Source: an uncultured Bermanella sp. (GTDB lineage Bacteria; Pseudomonadota; Gammaproteobacteria; Pseudomonadales; Oceanobacteraceae). From it: a DNA stretch of 64,000 bases. The notes under the pieces were generated by a model that was not told the DNA's origin, searched no databases, and saw only the letters and a list, made by a program, of their open reading frames with translations. Below are positions 38,636 through 47,993 of this stretch, piece after piece (position 1 is the stretch's first letter; each line of letters opens with the position of its first letter). Made by a program: the position numbers and the translations under genes. The stretch lies in contig CAJXRF010000005.1 in the NCBI GenBank assembly GCA_913058575.1, positions 1 to 64,000 on the forward strand, in the 5' to 3' direction.

Positions 38636-40000
38636 ATGGCTATTTATCCGGTGGTACTGGCAGGTGGGAATGGTACTCGGCTATGGCCATTATCTCGGGC
38701 TAATCACCCTAAACAATTCTTAGATTTATTGCAGCAAGGAGAAACTTTGCTGCAAGCTACCATCTCCCGTGCGAAAGCTTGCTCGTCAATCTCCCCCTTG
38801 GTGATCGCTAATCAGCATCATCGATTTTTAGTCAATCAGCAAATTTTAGAAACCAGCACACCGTGCGATATTGTATTAGAACCTTTAGCCAAAAATACAG
38901 CAGCGTCTATTTTGATCGCTTGCTTGAGGGTATTGACGGTTAATCCATCTGCTACCTTGCTCATACTGCCAAGTGACCACTATATTTCTGATGTTGATGA
39001 GTTTTCAAACGCTATTAAATTTGCTGAGAAGGCATTGGCTGATGATGAAATAATATTGTTAGGCGTAAAGCCTGATCGGCCTGCCACTGAATATGGTTAC
39101 CTTGAGATGGCCTGTGGAGCTGAATTGGTTGAGGTGAAGGCATTTGTTGAAAAACCAGACGCAGATGCGGCTCAAGGCTATATGAATTCTGGAAGCTACC
39201 ATTGGAATTCTGGTATCGTTATTTCCAAAGCTCAGCACCTACTGGAACAATTTACTAGGCTTCAACCTGAGTTACACAGGTGTGTAGCACTGGCCTATGA
39301 CCAGCGAAGCACTTTATTTGATGATTGTTTAATTGGAGAAGCTTTAGAGTGCTGTGAATCCATCTCTTTTGATTACGCTATTCTGGAAAAAACACAAAGT
39401 ATACGTGCAATAAGCTTTGAATGTGAATGGGATGATTTAGGCAGTTGGGCCAGCCTCTTAAAAAGAAGAGTGAAACTTGGCTTAGCTGAATCTTTTATAC
39501 CCCCTAAAAAAGCCAATTTATTTTTAGGGGTAGATGATTTAATTGTCGTAGATGAAGATGATTTACTATTAGTGGCTAACCCAGATTCCTTATCTGATAT
39601 GAGTGGAGTTACCCAAAAGCTAATAGATATGGGGCGTTTAGATTTATTAAACCGTTTAGATGTTTCAAGGCCTTGGGGCACCTTTAAGGTTTTATCTCAA
39701 GGCAATAACTTTCTAGTAAAAGAGTTATGTGTTGTTCCTCATTCTCAAATTTCATTGCAAAGTCATCAGCATCGTTCTGAACACTGGGTGGTGGTTGAGG
39801 GGCAAGGGGAAGTGGAATTAAATGGTCATTTGCAATTATTGACTCAAGGGCATTCTATTTCAATTGATGTAAATGATCATCACCGGCTTTCCAATCGAAC
39901 AGATAAGCTCTTAAGAATAATAGAAGTACAGGCGGGCACACATCTTAGCGAAAATGATATTGTTCGCTATGAAGATAAGTATGATCGGCATTTAAAATAA
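38636..40000 (+). CDS. Bifunctional mannose-1-phosphate guanylyltransferase / mannose-6-phosphate isomerase
   Basis: 454 residues, slightly shorter than AlgA/ManC (about 475). The N-terminal nucleotidyltransferase has VVLAGGNGTRLWPLSR, LPSDHYI, VEKPD and YHWNSGI. The C-terminal cupin-type isomerase half has SRPWGTFKVL and SQISLQSHQHRSEHWVVVEG, and RIIEVQAGTHLSENDIVR. It makes GDP-mannose for polysaccharide or LPS. Its place between gltX and kdsC-kdsB links it to lipopolysaccharide core or capsule synthesis. AGGG precedes ATG 38636. Confidence 0.93.
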   Translation: MAIYPVVLAGGNGTRLWPLSRANHPKQFLDLLQQGETLLQATISRAKACSSISPLVIANQHHRFLVNQQILETSTPCDIVLEPLAKNTAASILIACLRVLTVNPSATLLILPSDHYISDVDEFSNAIKFAEKALADDEIILLGVKPDRPATEYGYLEMACGAELVEVKAFVEKPDADAAQGYMNSGSYHWNSGIVISKAQHLLEQFTRLQPELHRCVALAYDQRSTLFDDCLIGEALECCESISFDYAILEKTQSIRAISFECEWDDLGSWASLLKRRVKLGLAESFIPPKKANLFLGVDDLIVVDEDDLLLVANPDSLSDMSGVTQKLIDMGRLDLLNRLDVSRPWGTFKVLSQGNNFLVKELCVVPHSQISLQSHQHRSEHWVVVEGQGEVELNGHLQLLTQGHSISIDVNDHHRLSNRTDKLLRIIEVQAGTHLSENDIVRYEDKYDRHLK

Positions 40001-40034
40001 AATATAACTTTCTTATTGGAATACTATAAACAGC

Positions 40035-40598
40035 ATGTTAATTCCCAATCAAATTAAAGAGCGCGCAGGCAAAATCAGGCTACTGGTTTTGGATGTTGAT
40101 GGCGTGTTAACGGATGGTACTTTGGTTTATGGGGCCAACGGTGAAGAAGTTAAACACTTCAATGTTAAAGATGGGGTGGGCATTAAGTTGTTGGCCTATT
40201 ACGATATCGCAGTTGCCATTATTAGCGCTAAGGATTCATTGCCCCTTAAAAAGCGCATAGCCGATCTATCTATTACACATGTTTATACAGGCTGTAAGGA
40301 TAAGTTGAAGGCACTTGATGAATTAAAAGATCTGTTGGCCATTGATTATTCTGAGGTGGCCTATTGTGGTGATGATGTCATTGATTTAAAAGTAATGAAA
40401 CAGGTTGGATTGGCTGTTGCGCCTCAAGACGCTTATCATTTAGTAAAAGATCATGCCCATATCGTGACCCAAGCTTTAGGTGGCAAGGGTGTGGCAAGAG
40501 AAGTGGCTGACATATTGCTATCTAGTCGCATGAATTTACAAGATGCTTATGTAAAAGCCATGCTGCCTGAATTTGAAGAAGCCTTTAAGAAGTCATAA
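40035..40598 (+). CDS. kdsC: 3-deoxy-D-manno-octulosonate 8-phosphate phosphatase
   Basis: 187 residues, the usual length. HAD-type motif I LDVDGVLTDG carries the nucleophile Asp; motif II is the Ser in ISAKDS; motif IV is CGDDVIDLKVM. GGKGVAREVADILL is the conserved C-terminal stretch. It releases phosphate from KDO-8-P before activation by KdsB, whose gene follows 29 nt later. Related phosphatases in sialic-acid pathways look similar, but the kdsB neighbour settles it. Confidence 0.94.
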   Translation: MLIPNQIKERAGKIRLLVLDVDGVLTDGTLVYGANGEEVKHFNVKDGVGIKLLAYYDIAVAIISAKDSLPLKKRIADLSITHVYTGCKDKLKALDELKDLLAIDYSEVAYCGDDVIDLKVMKQVGLAVAPQDAYHLVKDHAHIVTQALGGKGVAREVADILLSSRMNLQDAYVKAMLPEFEEAFKKS

Positions 40599-40627
40599 TT
40601 AGCCTGTTAGATATTTAGGAAAATTAA

Positions 40628-41395
40628 GTGTCAGAATATAAAATAGTGATTCCCGCTCGATACGGTTCAAGTCGCCTGCCTGGTAAGCCCCTAATTGACT
40701 TGGCCGGCAAGCCTATGGTTCAACATGTGTATGAAAGGGCGTTGGCCACCGGTGTAAAAGAAGTGGTGATTGCCACCGATGATCAGCGTATTTACGACGC
40801 AGCCATAGAGTTTGGTGCAGATGTGGTGATGACTCGAGTCGATCATGAAAATGGAACAGAGCGAATTGCAGAAGTGGCAAAATTGCGATGCTGGGATGAC
40901 GACGTGGTGATTGTTAATTTACAAGGGGATGAGCCTCTTATTCCTAAGCAACTGATTGAATTAACTGCAAATGGTTTATTAAATAACCCTGAAGCCGGTA
41001 TGTCTTCTTTGTGCGCACCTGTTACTTTGGCTCATGATGCGTTTGATCCAAATGTGGTGAAAGCGGTATTGGATAATCGAGGATTTGCCATGTACTTTAG
41101 CCGAGCTTCTATTCCATGGGATCGTGATTTATACAAGATGGGTCTTAATGAAGTGACTCAGAAAAGTGCAGTTTATCGGCACATAGGTATGTATGGCTAT
41201 AGGGTGTCATTTTTAAGGCAATACGAAAATATGGAAGTGACCCCATTAGAACGAGCAGAATCTTTGGAGCAACTGAGGGCGTTATGTTATGGCGTAAAGA
41301 TTCATATGTCTGTTATTGATGAACCCCCTGGCCATGGGGTAGATACGCCAGAGGATGCTGTTCGTGTTGAATCACTGCTAAAAGATTTAAATTAG
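40628..41395 (+). CDS. kdsB: CMP-KDO synthetase
   Basis: 255 residues. The family signature IPARYGSSRLPGKPLIDLAG is at the N-terminus, with ATDDQRIYDAA, TRVDHENGTERIAEVA, LQGDEPLIP and RASIPWDRD following. It activates KDO with CTP for the LPS inner core. The start is GTG 40628 with TTAGGA upstream. Its last 9 nt overlap the end of the convergent SulA-like gene. Confidence 0.96.
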   Translation: MSEYKIVIPARYGSSRLPGKPLIDLAGKPMVQHVYERALATGVKEVVIATDDQRIYDAAIEFGADVVMTRVDHENGTERIAEVAKLRCWDDDVVIVNLQGDEPLIPKQLIELTANGLLNNPEAGMSSLCAPVTLAHDAFDPNVVKAVLDNRGFAMYFSRASIPWDRDLYKMGLNEVTQKSAVYRHIGMYGYRVSFLRQYENMEVTPLERAESLEQLRALCYGVKIHMSVIDEPPGHGVDTPEDAVRVESLLKDLN

Positions 41396-41725
41396 CGTTA
41401 GTTGTGAGGCACTGTTTAATGGTCTTCGTTTACCCAGTAAAGCCAATAATGTGTTATTTAGCAGAGCCAGTACTTCGAGATCGTGTTGCTGTTGGTTTGA
41501 TAGCAATTTCGCGTTGATGGTAATACTTTGGTAGTTTTGGCTGCTAATAGCGGTTTTCAAAGCAGAGTAAACATGATTATTTTGCTTTGGGTGAAGCATT
41601 AATACGCGGTCTTGTTCAGCGCTGGGTAGGGTTTTAATTTGATTGGTTTGCTGGGAGGTTGGGGCAACCCAAAGCTTCCAGTAGTGACGAGCTGGCTCTG
41701 GTGGTTGTTTAAGAAGTGCGCTCAT
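41387..41725 (-). CDS. SulA-like SOS cell-division inhibitor
   Basis: 112 residues, shorter than E. coli SulA (169). The central part YWKLWVAPTSQ, then DRVLMLHPKQNNHVYSALKTA and NYQSITINAKLLSNQQ, follows the SulA/RecA-like pattern (WL.P.Q, NYS, L...). The C-terminal NSASQLTLI also resembles SulA tails. The strongest support is a perfect LexA box 28 nt upstream of the start and AGG 7 nt before ATG 41725. SulA blocks FtsZ polymerisation after DNA damage; Lon normally degrades it, and lon is encoded 4 kb away. Identity is moderate from sequence alone. Confidence 0.68.
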   Translation of the reverse strand: MSALLKQPPEPARHYWKLWVAPTSQQTNQIKTLPSAEQDRVLMLHPKQNNHVYSALKTAISSQNYQSITINAKLLSNQQQHDLEVLALLNNTLLALLGKRRPLNSASQLTLI

Positions 41726-41752
41726 TACATTACCTGTCTAAGTGTTGAAATG

Positions 41753-41772
41753 TACTGTATATCTGTACAGTA
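41753..41772 (-). promoter_or_regulatory. LexA (SOS) box for the SulA-like gene
   Basis: TACTGTATATCTGTACAGTA matches the gammaproteobacterial LexA consensus CTGT-N8-ACAG exactly, with the AT-rich centre and flanking TA. It lies 28 nt upstream of ATG 41725 on the minus strand and 165 nt upstream of tig on the plus strand; position favours control of the SulA-like gene. Confidence 0.85.
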
Positions 41773-41936
41773 CTGATAATAAAAACAGATGTAAAGTGGT
41801 GTTTTGTATAAAAGATGGTCGCTTTTTGCCATTAACCGCCAGATTCCTCTAAAAACTGCTTGATTCCAGCCAAACAGATCAATAGAGTAGCCAATCCTGA
41901 AATTCACTAGCTTCTGTATATGTGTGTGAGGCATTC

Positions 41937-43247
41937 ATGCAAGTTTCCGTAGAAACATTGGCAGGCTTAGAACGTAAGCTTGTTATCGACATCCCAGCCG
42001 TTGACGTAGAGCAAGAAATTGCTAAACGCCTACAGCAAGTATCCCATACCGCCCGTATTGATGGCTTTCGTAAGGGTAAAATACCCATGCGTGTCATTAA
42101 GCAACGTTATGGTAAAGGTGTGCGCCAAGAAGTACTGGGCGAACACATGCAGCAAAGTTTTGTTAAAGCTGTCACTCAAGAAAAGCTGAACCCAGCGGGC
42201 ATGCCAAATGTTGTGCCTTTGGTTGACGAAGAAGGCAAAGACTTTCAATTCTCGGCCACATTTGAGATCTACCCAGAAGTAGAAATCAAAGGTTTAGAGA
42301 ATATCGAAGTTGAACAGCTAACTGCTAATGTAAGCGACTCAGACATGGACACCATGTTAGATGTATTACGTAAGCAGCAAGCCAGTTTTGCAGAAACCGA
42401 TCAGCCAGCTAAAGACGGCGACCGTGTTAAGCTTGATTTTGACGGCTATGTAGACGGCGAAGCATTTGCCGGTGGTAAAGCTGAAGATCACAGTTTAACT
42501 CTTGGCTCTAAGGCTATGATTCCTGGTTTTGAAGATCAAATTGTTGGCATGAAAGCCGGCGATGAAGGTTCGATTACTGTGACTTTCCCTGCTGATTACC
42601 AAAGTGAAGATCTTCAAGGTAAAGAAGCTGAATTTAAGATCAAGATTGGTACTGTTGAAGTAGCTGAATTGCCTGAGCTTAATGAAGAATTCTTTACTAA
42701 GTTTGGCGTAGAAGCTGATAACGAAGACGCTTTCCGTGTTGAAGTTCGTAAGAATATGGATCGTGAGCTTAAGCAAGCTATTCAGCGTCAAAACAAAAAC
42801 CAAGTTTTAGATGGTTTGTTAGGCGAGAATGACATCGATGTGCCAACACCTTTGATCGATCAAGAGATTCAGCGTCTTGAAGAGCAAGCTTTCCAGCAAT
42901 TTGGTGGTGGTCAAGAATTCAAGCCAGGCATGCTTCCAAGAGAATTGTTCCTTGATCAAGCTGGCCGTCGTGTTAAATTAGGCCTTCTAATTAACGCTTC
43001 TATCGAACAGTTTGAAATTAAGGCTGGCGAAGAAAAAGTTGAAGCGCTAATCGAAGAGATGGCTTCAACCTATCAAGACCCTGAGCAGGTTAAAGAGTTT
43101 TACAACTCTAACAAAGAACAGCGTGCTCAACTTGAAGCGCTAGCTTTAGAAGAAGCTGTGGTTGATTTGATACTTTCTAAAGCGAAAGTGAGTGAAAAAG
43201 AAAGTAGTTATGAAGAAGTGATTAAGACGGCCAATAGCGCCCAATAA
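41937..43247 (+). CDS. tig: Trigger factor
   Basis: 436 residues. Ribosome-bound chaperone and prolyl isomerase. The ribosome-docking signature GFRKGKIP is at about 43-50, preceded by the N-terminal domain MQVSVETLAGLERKLVIDIP. The FKBP domain reads DGDRVKLDFDGYVDGEAFAG and MIPGFEDQIVGMKAG. The C-terminal helical chaperone arms are complete. ATG 41937 with GAGG upstream is preferred over an earlier in-frame ATG at 41922. Confidence 0.97.
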   Translation: MQVSVETLAGLERKLVIDIPAVDVEQEIAKRLQQVSHTARIDGFRKGKIPMRVIKQRYGKGVRQEVLGEHMQQSFVKAVTQEKLNPAGMPNVVPLVDEEGKDFQFSATFEIYPEVEIKGLENIEVEQLTANVSDSDMDTMLDVLRKQQASFAETDQPAKDGDRVKLDFDGYVDGEAFAGGKAEDHSLTLGSKAMIPGFEDQIVGMKAGDEGSITVTFPADYQSEDLQGKEAEFKIKIGTVEVAELPELNEEFFTKFGVEADNEDAFRVEVRKNMDRELKQAIQRQNKNQVLDGLLGENDIDVPTPLIDQEIQRLEEQAFQQFGGGQEFKPGMLPRELFLDQAGRRVKLGLLINASIEQFEIKAGEEKVEALIEEMASTYQDPEQVKEFYNSNKEQRAQLEALALEEAVVDLILSKAKVSEKESSYEEVIKTANSAQ

Positions 43248-43291
43248 TCAAAATAGGTGCCCTAAAAGCACGATTCAGACTACACTTCTAG

Positions 43292-43323
43292 ACAGCTGTT
43301 ACCATTGGGTGCAGCTGTTTTTT
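43292..43323 (+). terminator. Terminator after tig
   Basis: ACAGCTG (43292) pairs with CAGCTGT (ending 43318) around a 13-nt loop that can pair internally, followed by a run of six T. It separates tig from clpP. Confidence 0.7.
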
Positions 43324-43348
43324 GTGATGTCGTTGACGGAGATAACGA

Positions 43349-43978
43349 ATGAATGACCTAATGGCCGATCAGGGCTCAGCTCTTCAAATGTCCGGCCTTG
43401 TACCAATGGTAGTCGAGCAGACTGCTCGCGGTGAGAGATCTTATGATATTTACTCTCGACTGCTAAAAGAACGCGTGATCTTTTTGGTAGGGCAAGTTGA
43501 AGACCATATGGCCAACCTTATAGTGGCCCAGCTTTTGTTCTTAGAAGCTGAAAATCCAGATAAAGACATCCATTTATATATCAACTCTCCTGGTGGCTCT
43601 GTAACAGCAGGCATGTCAATTTATGACACAATGCAGTTCATAAAGCCTAAGGTGAATACGATTTGTATTGGGCAAGCTTGTAGTATGGGAGCCTTCTTGT
43701 TGGCAGCTGGAGAAGAGGGTAAGCGTTATTGCTTGCCGAATTCTCAGGTGATGATCCATCAGCCAAGCGGCGGTGCTCAAGGACAGGCTACTGATATCCT
43801 TATTCATGCTGAAAATATTAAGAGCACGAAGGATAGGTTGAATCAGATTTTGGCAAAACATTGTTCCAAGTCTGTAGAAGATGTTGCAGCGGATACTGAA
43901 CGTGATAACTTCATGAGTTCAGAGCAAGCACTTGAGTACGGTATTATCGATGAAGTGCTCGAAAAACGCCCAGTATAA
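43349..43978 (+). CDS. clpP: ATP-dependent Clp protease proteolytic subunit
   Basis: 209 residues. The catalytic triad is visible: Ser112 in QACSMGAF, His137 in VMIHQPSGG and Asp186 in [25 protein letters not shown] is the family block. It forms tetradecamers fed by ClpX (next gene) or ClpA. GGAG precedes ATG 43349. A short hairpin lies between clpP and clpX. Confidence 0.98.
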   Translation: MNDLMADQGSALQMSGLVPMVVEQTARGERSYDIYSRLLKERVIFLVGQVEDHMANLIVAQLLFLEAENPDKDIHLYINSPGGSVTAGMSIYDTMQFIKPKVNTICIGQACSMGAFLLAAGEEGKRYCLPNSQVMIHQPSGGAQGQATDILIHAENIKSTKDRLNQILAKHCSKSVEDVAADTERDNFMSSEQALEYGIIDEVLEKRPV

Positions 43979-44006
43979 GCTTTAATTTATAGGCGTCTAA
44001 GTGATT

Positions 44007-44030
44007 ACCAGCATTACTGCTGGTGTTTTA
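44007..44030 (+). terminator. Hairpin between clpP and clpX
   Basis: ACCAGCA-TTAC-TGCTGGT forms a perfect 7-bp stem followed by GTTTTA, a weak U tract. It could partly terminate or process the clpP-clpX transcript so that the two subunits are made in different amounts. Confidence 0.45.
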
Positions 44031-44060
44031 AATTTAGCAGTGGATTCATGAGGAAGTCGA

Positions 44061-45350
44061 ATGAGCGACGAATCAAATGGTAAAGGCGACGATAAGGGCA
44101 AGCTTTTGTATTGTTCTTTCTGTGGTAAAAGCCAGCATGAGGTAAAAAAGCTCATTGCAGGCCCAAGTGTCTTTATTTGTGATGAGTGTGTAGATCTTTG
44201 CAACGATATTATTCGCGAAGAGGTACAAGAGGCACAGGGTGAGTCGTCTTCTGATCGCTTGCCTACACCTAAAGAAATTAAAGAGACTTTGGGTGAGTAT
44301 GTAATTGGCCAAGACCGCGCGAAAATTGTCCTTTCTGTAGCGGTATACAATCACTATAAGCGTTTACGTCATGGCGATAGTAATAAAGCTGCCACAGAAT
44401 TAACAAAAAGTAATATTTTGTTAATTGGCCCTACGGGTAGCGGCAAGACTTTATTGGCTGAAACCCTAGCGCGTTTATTGAATGTGCCTTTTACTATTGC
44501 CGATGCGACCACGTTAACCGAAGCGGGTTATGTGGGTGAAGATGTTGAAAATATTATTCAGAAGTTGTTGCAGAAGTGCGATTACGATGTTGAGAAGGCG
44601 CAGCGCGGCATAGTTTATATTGATGAAATTGACAAAATCTCTCGTAAATCTGACAACCCATCTATTACGCGAGATGTAAGTGGTGAGGGTGTTCAGCAGG
44701 CCTTGCTAAAGCTAATTGAAGGAACGGTTGCATCAGTTCCTCCTCAAGGTGGTCGTAAGCATCCTCAACAAGAATTTTTGCAGGTTGATACTGCTAATAT
44801 TCTATTTATTTGTGGTGGTGCTTTCTCTGGAATGGATCAGATAATTCGTGATCGAACAGAGAAGAGCAGTATTGGATTTAATGCTATCGTGAAAGCGAAG
44901 GACGACACTAAAAACGTGGGTTCATTATTAAAAGATATTGAGCCTACTGATTTGGTTAAATATGGGTTAATTCCTGAGTTCATTGGCCGATTACCTGTAT
45001 TGGCAACTCTTGAAGAGTTGGATGAAGAAGCGTTAATTCAAATTTTAACTGAACCCAAAAATGCATTGGTTAAGCAATACCAGGCGCTTTTCGAAATGGA
45101 AGGGGTTGAGTTAGAGTTTAGAGAAAGCGCGTTATCGGCTGTGGCTCTAAAGGCAATGGAGCGTAAGACAGGTGCTCGAGGCCTGCGTTCTATAATGGAA
45201 GGTGTTTTGCTTGATAGCATGTACCTGATTCCTTCTGAAGAGATGGTGAGCAAGGTCGTCGTAGATGACTCAGTAATAAATGGTGATTCAGAGCCGTTGA
45301 TGATCTATGAGACGCCAGATGACGCGAAGGTCGCTCCAGATAGTGTCTAA
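44061..45350 (+). CDS. clpX: ATP-dependent Clp protease ATP-binding subunit
   Basis: 429 residues. The N-terminal zinc-binding domain has [11 protein letters not shown] and CDECVDLC. Walker A is GPTGSGKT and Walker B is VYIDEIDKI; the pore loop GYVGEDVE and the sensor [11 protein letters not shown] are present. The ClpP-docking IGF loop reads SIGFNA. It unfolds substrates for ClpP and also acts alone. GAGGAAG precedes ATG 44061. Confidence 0.98.
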   Translation: MSDESNGKGDDKGKLLYCSFCGKSQHEVKKLIAGPSVFICDECVDLCNDIIREEVQEAQGESSSDRLPTPKEIKETLGEYVIGQDRAKIVLSVAVYNHYKRLRHGDSNKAATELTKSNILLIGPTGSGKTLLAETLARLLNVPFTIADATTLTEAGYVGEDVENIIQKLLQKCDYDVEKAQRGIVYIDEIDKISRKSDNPSITRDVSGEGVQQALLKLIEGTVASVPPQGGRKHPQQEFLQVDTANILFICGGAFSGMDQIIRDRTEKSSIGFNAIVKAKDDTKNVGSLLKDIEPTDLVKYGLIPEFIGRLPVLATLEELDEEALIQILTEPKNALVKQYQALFEMEGVELEFRESALSAVALKAMERKTGARGLRSIMEGVLLDSMYLIPSEEMVSKVVVDDSVINGDSEPLMIYETPDDAKVAPDSV

Positions 45351-45357
45351 GTTCTAA

Positions 45358-45388
45358 TAAAAAGGGCCCTAAAGGGGCCTTTTTTTTA
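45358..45388 (+). terminator. Terminator after clpX
   Basis: AAAAAGGGCCC and GGGGCCTTTTT pair with one mismatch around a TAAA loop, followed by eight T. It uncouples clpX from lon. Confidence 0.85.
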
Positions 45389-45395
45389 TCTAGCG

Positions 45396-45424
45396 CTTGT
45401 AATTACTTTTGTTTGTCCCCATCT
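45396..45424 (+). promoter_or_regulatory. Sigma-32 heat-shock promoter for lon
   Basis: CTTGTAA at 45396-45402 and CCCCATCT at 45417-45424 are separated by 14 nt. The consensus is CTTGAAA-N11-16-CCCCATNT, so only one base differs. It lies 42 nt before the lon start, matching known heat-shock control of lon. Confidence 0.75.
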
Positions 45425-45465
45425 TTAAGGAATGTTTTCGTGCTCAGTTCGCACTAGGTATATAT

Positions 45466-47856
45466 ATGACTATAGAAAGATTCCCGTTGTTACCCCTGCG
45501 TGATGTTGTTGTTTATCCCCACATGGTTATTCCTTTGTTTGTCGGTCGAGAGAAATCGATTAAGGCATTGGAAGCAGCAATGGATGGAGGTAAAAAAATT
45601 CTGTTGGTTGCGCAAAAAAATGCGGCAACTGATGAGCCTGAAGAGGTTGATATTTATGATGTAGGTACAGTGGCCACTGTATTGCAGTTATTGAAGCTTC
45701 CTGATGGCACGGTAAAAGTGTTAGTGGAAGGTTTGTATCGGGCTGAGGTGTCTGGCTATGATCAGGTCTCTGAGTACTATCAAGGCGAAGCATCCCCGCT
45801 AGAAATAGAATCATTAAATGATCGTGAACAAGGCGTGATGGTTAAAGCGGTTACCCAGCAGTTTGACCAGTTTGTTCAAATGAGTAAAAAAGTCCCTAGT
45901 GAGGTGTTGGCTTCAATCGAAGAGATTGATGAGTCAGGCCGGCTCGCCGATACTATTTCAGCTCATCTGTCTCTTAAGTTGGAAGAAAAACAAACTATCC
46001 TAGAGATGGTGAGCGAGCGTGAACGCCTAGAGCATATAATGGCGCTTATTGAATCAGAAATAGATTTGCTTGATGTTGAAAAACGTATTCGTGGCCGTGT
46101 TAAGAAGCAGATGGAAAAAAGCCAGCGTGAATACTATTTGAATGAGCAGATGAAAGCGATTCAAAAAGAACTTGGGGATATGGATGATGTGCCCAATGAA
46201 CTAGAAGAGCTGCAGAATAAAATTAATGATTCTGGCATGCCTAAAGAAGCAAAAGAAAAGGCCGAGCAAGAATTATCAAAACTTAAAATGATGTCGCCCA
46301 TGTCAGCGGAAGCCTCAGTAGTAAGAGGTTATTTAGACTGGATGATCGGGGCACCTTGGAAGTCAAAAAGCAAAGTACGAAGTAATATCGAGCTGGCTCA
46401 AGATATTTTAAATGAAGATCATTATGGTCTTGAAGAAGTAAAAGATAGAATTTTAGAATATTTAGCCGTTCAAAAACGCGTTAAAAAATCCACTGGCAAC
46501 ATATTGTGCTTAGTGGGGCCTCCTGGGGTGGGTAAAACTTCTTTGGGTCGCTCTATCGCTAAAGCGACTGGCAGAAAATATGTGCGTATGGCTTTGGGTG
46601 GAGTTCGTGATGAAGCTGAAATACGTGGCCATAGAAGGACTTATATTGGTTCTATGCCTGGTAAATTAATTCAAAAGATTTCTAAGGTAGGGGTTAAGAA
46701 CCCATTATTTTTATTAGATGAAATAGATAAAATGGGCATGGATCATCGTGGTGACCCTGCTTCAGCGCTTCTAGAGGTATTAGATCCTGAACAAAATTCA
46801 GCTTTCAGTGATCATTATTTAGAAGTGGACTTTGATTTGTCTGAAGTCATGTTTATTTGTACCGCCAATAGTATGAATATTCCTGCACCACTTTTAGATC
46901 GAATGGAAATAATACGTATTCCAGGTTACACCGAAGATGAAAAAGTAAATATCTGCGAGCGTTATCTTCTTCCTAAGCAAATGAAAAGTAATGGCGTGAA
47001 AGATAAGGAGCTAGAGCTGCCTCAATCATCCATTAGGCATATTGTTCGTCATTACACTAAAGAAGCCGGTGTTCGTGGTTTAGAGCGTGAGATGGGTAAA
47101 CTTTGCCGTAAAGTGGTGAAGGAAAATGTATTAAATAAATCGAACGATTTAAGTCCTCTTATTAAGCCTGAATCAATTGAAGAGTTTTTGGGTGTTCAGA
47201 AATTCCACTACGGGTTAGTGGAAGATGAAAACCAAGTTGGTCAGGTGACTGGTTTAGCTTGGACATCGGTAGGCGGTGAAACATTAACTATCGAGTCTGT
47301 TGTGTCTTCAGGTAAAGGTCGAGTTGTTAAGACTGGGTCTTTAGGTGATGTTATGCAAGAATCCATTCAAGCAGCGTTAACGGTGGTAAAGAGCCGTTCA
47401 CAAGCGCTAGGCTTGCCCGCTGACTTTTTTGAGAAACATGATTTGCACATTCATGTTCCAGAAGGGGCGACGCCTAAAGACGGCCCGAGTGCGGGTGTGG
47501 GTATGGTAACGGCATTAATGTCTGTTATTACCAATACAGAGGTTCGCTCTGATATCGCCATGACGGGAGAAATAACCCTAAGAGGTAAAGTGCTTGCCAT
47601 TGGTGGCTTAAAAGAAAAACTTTTGGCGGCTCATCGTAGCGGTATAAAAACTGTACTAATACCTCATGAAAACGAACGTGACCTAAAAGATATTCCTGAT
47701 AATATCAAGCAAGAATTAGAGATTATTCCTGTTAAATGGGTGGATGAAGTCATCGAATCTGCTTTAGTTGGGAATCTTGAAAAAAATGTCGCATCTGTTG
47801 TTGAAAAGGAAGCTGCAACCCAGCAAAATCAACCAGGTCGAATGAATACTCATTAA
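45466..47856 (+). CDS. lon: ATP-dependent protease Lon
   Basis: 796 residues. The N-terminal substrate domain starts ERFPLLPLRDVVVYPHMVIPLFVGR. Walker A is GPPGVGKTSLG. The serine of the Ser-Lys dyad lies in DGPSAGVGM and the lysine in GGLKEKLLAAHRSG. ATG 45466 (AGGT upstream) is preferred over an in-frame ATG at 45409, which lies inside the heat-shock promoter and adds non-homologous residues. Lon removes damaged proteins and classically SulA, whose relative is encoded nearby. Confidence 0.98.
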   Translation: MTIERFPLLPLRDVVVYPHMVIPLFVGREKSIKALEAAMDGGKKILLVAQKNAATDEPEEVDIYDVGTVATVLQLLKLPDGTVKVLVEGLYRAEVSGYDQVSEYYQGEASPLEIESLNDREQGVMVKAVTQQFDQFVQMSKKVPSEVLASIEEIDESGRLADTISAHLSLKLEEKQTILEMVSERERLEHIMALIESEIDLLDVEKRIRGRVKKQMEKSQREYYLNEQMKAIQKELGDMDDVPNELEELQNKINDSGMPKEAKEKAEQELSKLKMMSPMSAEASVVRGYLDWMIGAPWKSKSKVRSNIELAQDILNEDHYGLEEVKDRILEYLAVQKRVKKSTGNILCLVGPPGVGKTSLGRSIAKATGRKYVRMALGGVRDEAEIRGHRRTYIGSMPGKLIQKISKVGVKNPLFLLDEIDKMGMDHRGDPASALLEVLDPEQNSAFSDHYLEVDFDLSEVMFICTANSMNIPAPLLDRMEIIRIPGYTEDEKVNICERYLLPKQMKSNGVKDKELELPQSSIRHIVRHYTKEAGVRGLEREMGKLCRKVVKENVLNKSNDLSPLIKPESIEEFLGVQKFHYGLVEDENQVGQVTGLAWTSVGGETLTIESVVSSGKGRVVKTGSLGDVMQESIQAALTVVKSRSQALGLPADFFEKHDLHIHVPEGATPKDGPSAGVGMVTALMSVITNTEVRSDIAMTGEITLRGKVLAIGGLKEKLLAAHRSGIKTVLIPHENERDLKDIPDNIKQELEIIPVKWVDEVIESALVGNLEKNVASVVEKEAATQQNQPGRMNTH

Positions 47857-47877
47857 GTTAAAATGAACCTAAGCGGC

Positions 47878-47905
47878 TTGACACAGAAATTAACGCTGGT
47901 ATAAA
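47878..47905 (+). promoter_or_regulatory. Sigma-70 promoter for hupB
   Basis: TTGACA at 47878-47883 and TATAAA at 47900-47905 with a 16-nt spacer, 88 nt before the hupB start. The -35 is a perfect consensus, fitting a highly expressed gene. Confidence 0.65.
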
Positions 47906-47993
47906 TTCCAGCTCTCTGTTTGATGGTCATTGCTACGTCGCTTAGCTATACCAATTTACATCTATAATAACCAATCTTGGTAAGGGGATAAGT

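Noticed and set aside
41725..41934. 69-codon minus-strand frame between the SulA-like gene and tig
   Set aside because: It spans the LexA box and the tig leader and has no family-like sequence.
45409..45465. N-terminal extension of Lon from an earlier ATG
   Set aside because: The extension would be encoded by the heat-shock promoter region and is absent from Lon proteins.
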